Translations under genes and position numbers: made by a program
Assembly (NCBI GenBank): GCA_018901715.1
Contig: JAHIEL010000044.1
Coordinates: 1 to 15,918, forward strand
Reading direction: 5' to 3'
Length of the DNA stretch: 15,918 bases
From: Patescibacteria group bacterium
GTDB taxonomy: Bacteria; Patescibacteriota; Minisyncoccia; Minisyncoccales; PEYH01
Shown: in pieces, positions 12,061 to 15,918 of the stretch
How the letters are laid out: each line of letters starts with the position of its first letter
Position numbering within the stretch: position 1 is the first letter of the stretch
Notes under the pieces: generated by a model
The model's input: only the letters and a program-made list of their open reading frames with translations
Databases searched by the model: none
What the model was told of the DNA's origin: nothing

Positions 12061-13839
12061 TCTAGATGCTTTTACTCTATCTGATTCAGTAAGATTTTGT
12101 TTTCTAAGCCTTATGCTTTTTGGAGTAATTTCTAAATACTCATCTTCTAACATTATTTCCATACCCCTTTCTAAAGTTAATTCCACTGGCGGAACTAATT
12201 GAATAGCTGCATCAGATCCAGAAGCGCGCATATTGCTAAGCTGTTTGCCTTTAGTCGGATTTACTGTCATATTCCTGCCTTTAGCAGTATTGCCTATTAC
12301 CTGCCCTTCATATACATCAACATTCGGAGATACATATAAGACACCTCTCTCTTGAAGATTAGATAATGAAAAAGCCAATACCTTTCCAGTTTCTCCAGAA
12401 ATCATAGAACCAACATTGTGCTTTTGGATTGCCCCAACATGAGGATAAAAGCCGATTACCTCACTACAGAAAGTTCCCTCACCTTTAGTGTCAATAATAA
12501 ATTCGCTTCTATGTCCTAATAATCCTCTCGTTGGAATTTCATAAACCAAACGAGTCTGGTTATGCTCGGGACTCATAGATATCATTCGCCCTTTTCTCTT
12601 GGACATTTTTGCGATAACTGTTCCAGCTGATTCTTGAGGAATATCAAGAATTACTCTCTCAAATGGTTCGTGTTTTACTCCATCTATTTCTTTGATAATA
12701 ACATGAGGTTGAGAAACTTGAATTTCGTAATTTTCACGACGCATATTTTCAAGTAAAATCGCAATCTGCAACTCTCCCCTTCCATAAACCTTGAAATAAT
12801 CAGTTGAAGAAAAATCAATTTTCAGACCTACATTAACTTCCAATTCTTTTTCTAATCTTTCTTTAATTTGCATACTGGTTATATATTTTCCTTCTTTCCC
12901 CATAAAAGGAGAATTATTTATTAAAAAATTCAAGCAAATAGTTGGCTCATCAATCTTAATTGCTGGCAATAATTCTTGCTCTTTATTTCTGCAAATAGTA
13001 TCGCCAATGTAGATATCTGGTAATCCTGCGATCATCACAATATCACCAGCAACTGCCTCTTCTACCTCTTTTCTATTCAGCCCTTCAAAAGTAAATAGTT
13101 TTGATATATCGCCAGAAACAACTTTGTGATTATGTTTTTTTGCAAAAACCTTGTCTCCAGTTTTTATTTTCCCTTGATAAACTCTGCCTATGCCCATCCG
13201 TCCAAGATAATTGTCATAAGCTAAATTAAATGGCTGAAAAGCAAAATCAAGAGAGATATCTGCTTTAGCAGCTGGAATTTTTTCCAAAATTGTATCAAGA
13301 AGAGGTGCTAACCCTTTTGACTCATCTTTTAAATTTAGTTTTGCTATGCCCTCTTTGGCATTGGCATAAACAGTTGTGAAATTAAGTTGTTTATCATCTG
13401 CTCCAAGGTCCATAAAAAGTTCTAATACTTTATCATGAACCCATTCAGGCCTTGCTCCTGGTTTATCAATTTTATTCAAAACAACAATTGGACTTAGCCC
13501 AAGTTCTAAAGATTTTTTCAAAACAAATTTGGTCTGTGGCATTGGTCCTTCCTTAGCATCTACAACAAGTAGAACTGAATCAATGGAACGCAAAACCCGC
13601 TCCACTTCTGAACCAAAATCTGCGTGACCTGGGGTATCCACAATATTAATCTTCGTATTTTTATAAAAAACCGAAGTATTTTTTGAATAAATAGTAATAC
13701 CCCGTTCTTTTTCAAGATCGCTTGAATCCATGCTAACACTATCATCAGTAACCATGCCTGTCTGTTGCATAAGAGCATCAGTCAAGCGGGTCTTGCCATG
13801 ATCTACATGGGCAATAATTGCGATGTTTCTAATTTCCAT
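12052..13839 (-). CDS. typA: Ribosome-associated translational GTPase TypA/BipA
   Basis: 595-aa GTPase of normal length, acting at the ribosome in 50S assembly and in cold or stress adaptation. G motifs: G1 AHVDHGKT (residues 10-17), G2 region ERGITI (45-50), G3 DTPGHADFG (68-76), G4 NKIDKPGA (122-129). EF-Tu-like domain 2 (about 200-290) and EF-G-like domains follow. The BipA-specific C-terminal domain contains ERGVLYVSP and RGMEIM. G1 is followed by RLTDAL where most TypA have TTLVDAL. The gene starts 6 nt after the DEAD-box helicase stop, so both come from the helicase promoter and share its leader control. No SD is visible before the ATG at 13839. Identification is secure. Confidence 0.96.
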   Translation of the reverse strand: MEIRNIAIIAHVDHGKTRLTDALMQQTGMVTDDSVSMDSSDLEKERGITIYSKNTSVFYKNTKINIVDTPGHADFGSEVERVLRSIDSVLLVVDAKEGPMPQTKFVLKKSLELGLSPIVVLNKIDKPGARPEWVHDKVLELFMDLGADDKQLNFTTVYANAKEGIAKLNLKDESKGLAPLLDTILEKIPAAKADISLDFAFQPFNLAYDNYLGRMGIGRVYQGKIKTGDKVFAKKHNHKVVSGDISKLFTFEGLNRKEVEEAVAGDIVMIAGLPDIYIGDTICRNKEQELLPAIKIDEPTICLNFLINNSPFMGKEGKYITSMQIKERLEKELEVNVGLKIDFSSTDYFKVYGRGELQIAILLENMRRENYEIQVSQPHVIIKEIDGVKHEPFERVILDIPQESAGTVIAKMSKRKGRMISMSPEHNQTRLVYEIPTRGLLGHRSEFIIDTKGEGTFCSEVIGFYPHVGAIQKHNVGSMISGETGKVLAFSLSNLQERGVLYVSPNVDVYEGQVIGNTAKGRNMTVNPTKGKQLSNMRASGSDAAIQLVPPVELTLERGMEIMLEDEYLEITPKSIRLRKQNLTESDRVKASRKK

Positions 13840-13845
13840 ATCTAT

Positions 13846-15138
13846 TTATTTCGTATATCGTCTCTTATGATTAGAGCTATTACTGCGATTTCTAGATGAT
13901 TTCTGTCCATGGCTTTGATAAGAATGATTCCTGCTACTTTTCCATGCAGAATATTTTTTCTTCTTTGAATTCTGCTCTTCTTTTCTGTGTTGCTTTTCTC
14001 TTTCAGGAGGAAGGACTGGTAAAGATAATATCGGCAAAGATTTACGAATCAATCGTTCAACCTTTTTGATGTCAGCTCTTTGAGATGGAGTAACAAAAGA
14101 AATGGCTTTTCCAGAAGAACCTGCCCGACCAGTTCTCCCGATGCGATGAACATAATCTTCGGAATTGTCTGGAATATCAAAATTAATTACCAATGAAATA
14201 TGTCTAACATCAATACCGCGAGCAGCAATATCTGTTGCAACCATTATACGAAATTTTCCTTGCCTAAATCCGTCAAGCGCTGCTTTCCTTTGTGCTTGAG
14301 AACGATTGGAATGAATTTCAATTGCTGTCTGGTCCATATTGCGAATATTATTTGCAATGCGTTTTGCTCCATGCTTTGTTCTCGAAAAAACAAGAACTGT
14401 ATCTTTCTGATACTGTTGTAATATGGAATCAAGTAAGCGCATCTTATTATCTTTTCTAACAACAAAAACTTCATGCTTTACATTTTCAGCTGATGTTCCT
14501 TGCGGAGTAATCTCAATCCTAATCGGCATTTTCATAAACTCACTCGCAAGCAATGAAATGGATTTCGGCATAGTCGCAGAAAATAACATTGTTTGTCGTT
14601 CTTTTGGCGCAGATTGTAAAATGCGTTTGATCTGTGGCAAAAAACCAATATCAAGCATGCGATCGGCCTCGTCAAGAGTAATAGTATTTACTCTCTTAAG
14701 CGAATAAACGCCCTGATCCATTAAATCAATCAATCGCCCTGGAGTGGCAATAACAATATGGGGATTGCGCTTTAAAGCATTTATTTGTGAATGCCTAGAA
14801 GCTCCTCCAATAACTACTACAGATCGCAACTTAAATGGGGCACCAATATATGCCAATACTCGCTCTACCTGAATAGCTAATTCGCGCGTTGGAACTATAA
14901 CCAAGCCCTGTCCATTATAAAGAGCGATGCGTTGTATCATTGGAATACCAAAAGCCAAGGTCTTGCCCGTGCCTGTCTGGGCGATACCAACAACATCCTT
15001 GCCTGCTAAGGCATTAGGGATAACTTTATTCTGGATTGGTGTAGGAATATCAAATTTCCCCTGTGTGAGCACAGAAAGAAAATTTTCCTCTATTCCAAGG
15101 TCGCAAAAACGACCAATAGATTGTGTTGTTTGTGTCAT
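13846..15138 (-). CDS. DEAD-box ATP-dependent RNA helicase (RhlE/CsdA-like)
   Basis: 430-aa RNA helicase with all core motifs: Q motif around TPIQ (33-36), Walker A AQTGTGKT (53-60), PTRELA (83-88), TPGR (132-135), DEAD (156-159), SAT (187-189), ATDIAARGID (301-310) and HRIGRTGRAG (331-340). A basic, Ser/Asn/Arg-rich low-complexity tail (about 378-430) is the usual non-specific RNA-binding extension. These helicases unwind structured RNA in ribosome assembly and mRNA decay, often in the cold. Downstream typA begins 6 nt after the stop. The start at 15138 is unusual: it directly follows the eight-U tail of a hairpin, has no SD, and its first 10 nt are perfectly complementary to a leader segment at 15190-15199. 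Autoregulation through its own leader is plausible. Confidence 0.96.
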   Translation of the reverse strand: MTQTTQSIGRFCDLGIEENFLSVLTQGKFDIPTPIQNKVIPNALAGKDVVGIAQTGTGKTLAFGIPMIQRIALYNGQGLVIVPTRELAIQVERVLAYIGAPFKLRSVVVIGGASRHSQINALKRNPHIVIATPGRLIDLMDQGVYSLKRVNTITLDEADRMLDIGFLPQIKRILQSAPKERQTMLFSATMPKSISLLASEFMKMPIRIEITPQGTSAENVKHEVFVVRKDNKMRLLDSILQQYQKDTVLVFSRTKHGAKRIANNIRNMDQTAIEIHSNRSQAQRKAALDGFRQGKFRIMVATDIAARGIDVRHISLVINFDIPDNSEDYVHRIGRTGRAGSSGKAISFVTPSQRADIKKVERLIRKSLPILSLPVLPPEREKQHRKEEQNSKKKKYSAWKSSRNHSYQSHGQKSSRNRSNSSNHKRRYTK

Positions 15139-15199
15139 AAAAAAAATGTGACCCGGTATTCTTCGAGGTCACATCATAAAATGATTTTAATGACACAAA
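15129..15199 (-). promoter_or_regulatory. Helicase mRNA leader that can pair with its own start codon
   Basis: Leader segment TTTGTGTCAT (mRNA sense, 15199 to 15190) is perfectly complementary to ATGACACAAA, the first ten bases of the coding region (15138 to 15129). After one mismatch, AAAA in the leader pairs with the U-tract before the ATG. This long-range stem would close a three-way junction over two smaller hairpins (ATCAT/ATGAT near 15174-15186 and the terminator-like stem at 15146-15174) and bury the start codon. Confidence 0.6.
15146..15174 (-). terminator. Terminator-like attenuator hairpin directly before the helicase start
   Basis: ATGTGACC/GGTCACAT, a perfect 8-bp stem with a 13-nt loop, followed without gap on the minus strand by T x8 (15146-15139) and then the ATG at 15138. 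It has the form of an intrinsic terminator but lies inside the leader, about 110 nt after the predicted start, so it would act as an attenuator. Confidence 0.65.
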
Positions 15200-15213
15200 A
15201 AGAGACGAGTCGC

Positions 15214-15231
15214 TTGGAGGTATTCCTCCAA
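15214..15231 (-). promoter_or_regulatory. Leader hairpin sequestering a GGAGG
   Basis: TTGGAGG/CCTCCAA, a perfect 7-bp stem with a 4-nt loop, early in the helicase leader. In mRNA sense GGAGG is held in the stem, though no credible ORF follows it closely. Confidence 0.5.
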
Positions 15232-15260
15232 TGCAAAATCAATAATCTAAATTTAAATTT

Positions 15261-15289
15261 AATATAGCAGAAAAATTATATTCTGTCAA
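15261..15289 (-). promoter_or_regulatory. Near-consensus promoter of the helicase-typA operon
   Basis: TTGACA (15284-15289), 17-nt spacer, TATATT (15261-15266), the same combination as the RRM promoter. Predicted start near 15254, leaving an about 116-nt leader. Confidence 0.75.
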
Positions 15290-15302
15290 GCTTTTGAGCA
15301 AT

Positions 15303-15333
15303 GATGTGGAAGTGATGTGGAAGTCGGACTTCC
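15303..15333. repeat. Tandem 11-mer and 15-bp palindrome upstream of the helicase promoter
   Basis: GATGTGGAAGT is repeated twice head to tail (15303-15313, 15314-15324), and the second copy runs into the perfect palindrome GGAAGTC-G-GACTTCC (15319-15333). It lies just upstream of the -35, where an activator or repressor could bind. The rest of 15334-15384 shows only a small TGGCTAAGCCA hairpin. Confidence 0.45.
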
Positions 15334-15384
15334 CCCTAATTGCTTTAACTATGGCTAAGCCAATAATTTTCGCTTTCTTGGAAT

Positions 15385-15418
15385 AAAAAATCAAGCCCGA
15401 GAACGGGCTTGATTTTTA
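15385..15418 (-). terminator. Strong terminator of the cold-shock gene
   Basis: ATCAAGCCCG/CGGGCTTGAT, a perfect 10-bp stem with loop AGAA, extended by A/T tracts to about 14 bp and followed by T-rich sequence on the minus strand. The symmetric A/T flanks make it bidirectional. Confidence 0.88.
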
Positions 15419-15444
15419 TCCATCTGATTTAGTTGAATCAATTC

Positions 15445-15642
15445 TTAAGCACGAGTTACGCTCACGGCGTTAGGTCCTTTCTCAGAATCTGCCTTTTCAA
15501 AAGACACCCTATCGCCTACCTGTAACTCTTCGTATTGTACACCCTTGAGTTCATTGCGGTGAAAAAACAAATCTTTGTCTTCGCCGTCAACGGTAATAAA
15601 CCCAAATCCTTTTTCTGTAAGAGTTTTAATTATTCCTTCCAT
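15445..15642 (-). CDS. cspA: Cold-shock-domain protein (CspA family)
   Basis: 65-aa single OB-fold nucleic-acid chaperone of standard length. RNP1 is KGFGFIT (residues 11-17) and RNP2 is DLFFHRNEL (24-32), with the aromatic residues Phe13, Phe15, Phe26, Phe27 and His28 forming the RNA/ssDNA-binding face. VGDRVSFE (42-49) and GPNAVSV (56-62) complete the fold. The opening MEGIIKTL lacks the usual Trp of KWF/KWFN. It is monocistronic, with a promoter at 15750-15778, a leader of about 100 nt and a strong terminator at 15385-15418. CspA-type leaders are often cold-responsive; no classic cold box was identified here. With the helicase, TypA and RRM genes close by, it belongs to an RNA-handling neighbourhood. 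Confidence 0.95.
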   Translation of the reverse strand: MEGIIKTLTEKGFGFITVDGEDKDLFFHRNELKGVQYEELQVGDRVSFEKADSEKGPNAVSVTRA

Positions 15643-15749
15643 ACTTAGATATAGATTAATTTAATTAATGTTTTAAGGTTTTATCCTAAAGTTTAGTTCC
15701 CTGAATAAACTCGACTAAATTTTTATTAAGCAACTATCTTGTATAGGCA

Positions 15750-15778
15750 ATGCTAACATTTAACAAACAATTAGTCAA
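15750..15778 (-). promoter_or_regulatory. Promoter of the cold-shock gene
   Basis: TTGACT (15773-15778, 5/6), 17-nt spacer, TAGCAT (15750-15755) preceded by TGT, giving an extended -10. Predicted start near 15743, leader about 100 nt, AT-rich. Confidence 0.6.
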
Positions 15779-15794
15779 GCCCTAAAACATAAAA

Positions 15795-15918
15795 TCAGGC
15801 ATTATGCTTTATTTCAATGACATCACCGTCCGCAACAACATATTCTTTGCCCTCTATTCTGATAAGGCCTTTTTCCCTGGCTTTAACAAATCCGCCAATG
15901 TCTATCAAATCTTTCCAA
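15795..15918 (-). CDS. ychF: YchF/OLA1 family ATPase, C-terminal fragment (TGS domain)
   Basis: Only the last 40 residues are inside the window; the gene continues past the right edge. They match the YchF C-terminal TGS domain: DIGGFVKAREKGL is the counterpart of the usual EAGGWxxAREKGL, then IEGKEYVVADGDVIEI followed by the stop at 15795. YchF is a ribosome-associated, ATP-preferring member of the Obg-type P-loop family, linked to translation and stress responses. The cold-shock gene's promoter begins 17 nt after its stop. Assignment rests on a short but characteristic tail. Confidence 0.88.
   Translation of the reverse strand, partial: WKDLIDIGGFVKAREKGLIRIEGKEYVVADGDVIEIKHNA

Noticed and set aside
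15385..15418. Cold-responsive RNA element at the end of the csp gene
   Set aside because: A perfect 10-bp stem with A/T tracts is fully explained as an ordinary bidirectional terminator.

Overview
The window looks like an AT-rich, compact bacterial chromosome segment. The gene set, very short intergenic gaps, a long-form nucleoside diphosphate kinase, DUF134/DUF5320 genes and fused thioredoxin/CcdA-like redox proteins fit the Candidate Phyla Radiation (Patescibacteria, Parcubacteria-like). That placement is inferred from gene content; no rRNA or tRNA gene was seen. All recognised genes but one lie on the minus strand. Few starts have a Shine-Dalgarno (SD) motif, so the perfect 9-nt one before the single plus-strand gene stands out.

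Region by region, left to right: (1) 1-1475, the iscS-iscU iron-sulfur scaffold pair, with iscU cut by the window edge; (2) 1494-1635, a strongly folded intergenic segment with its own sigma70-type promoter, a candidate structured RNA resembling 6S RNA in outline; (3) 1671-3070, an exported ComEC-type metallo-beta-lactamase overlapping ndk; (4) 3074-3377, a GC-rich plus-strand islet with promoter, perfect SD, a 67-aa membrane protein and a hairpin terminator; (5) 3382-4125, DUF5320 and DUF134 genes behind a promoter whose -10 sits in a 20-bp palindrome; (6) 4258-5004, an SDR oxidoreductase; (7) 5171-6593, a ferredoxin and a thioredoxin-CcdA-like fusion, flanked by repeat-rich intergenic DNA including a very C-rich strip; (8) 6847-10421, a P2-type Ca2+-ATPase-like pump coupled to a Ca2+/cation antiporter; (9) 10541-10801, a bacterial RRM protein; (10) 11052-11857, two small membrane proteins; (11) 12052-15138, a DEAD-box RNA helicase followed by TypA/BipA; (12) 15445-15642, a cold-shock-domain protein; (13) 15795-15918, the C-terminal end of YchF.

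Two themes emerge. The left half is iron-sulfur, thiol-redox and cation handling (IscS/IscU, ferredoxin, thioredoxin-CcdA, DUF134/DUF5320, Ca2+ pump and exchanger). The right half is RNA and ribosome handling (RRM protein, DEAD-box helicase, TypA, cold-shock protein, YchF), and three of these genes have good promoters followed by leaders of about 100-130 nt, as in cold-shock genes elsewhere. The most striking regulatory element is the helicase leader: a terminator-like hairpin whose U-tract runs directly into the start codon, plus a 10-nt leader segment perfectly complementary to the first 10 nt of the coding sequence. No CRISPR array, transposase, phage gene or defence system was seen.
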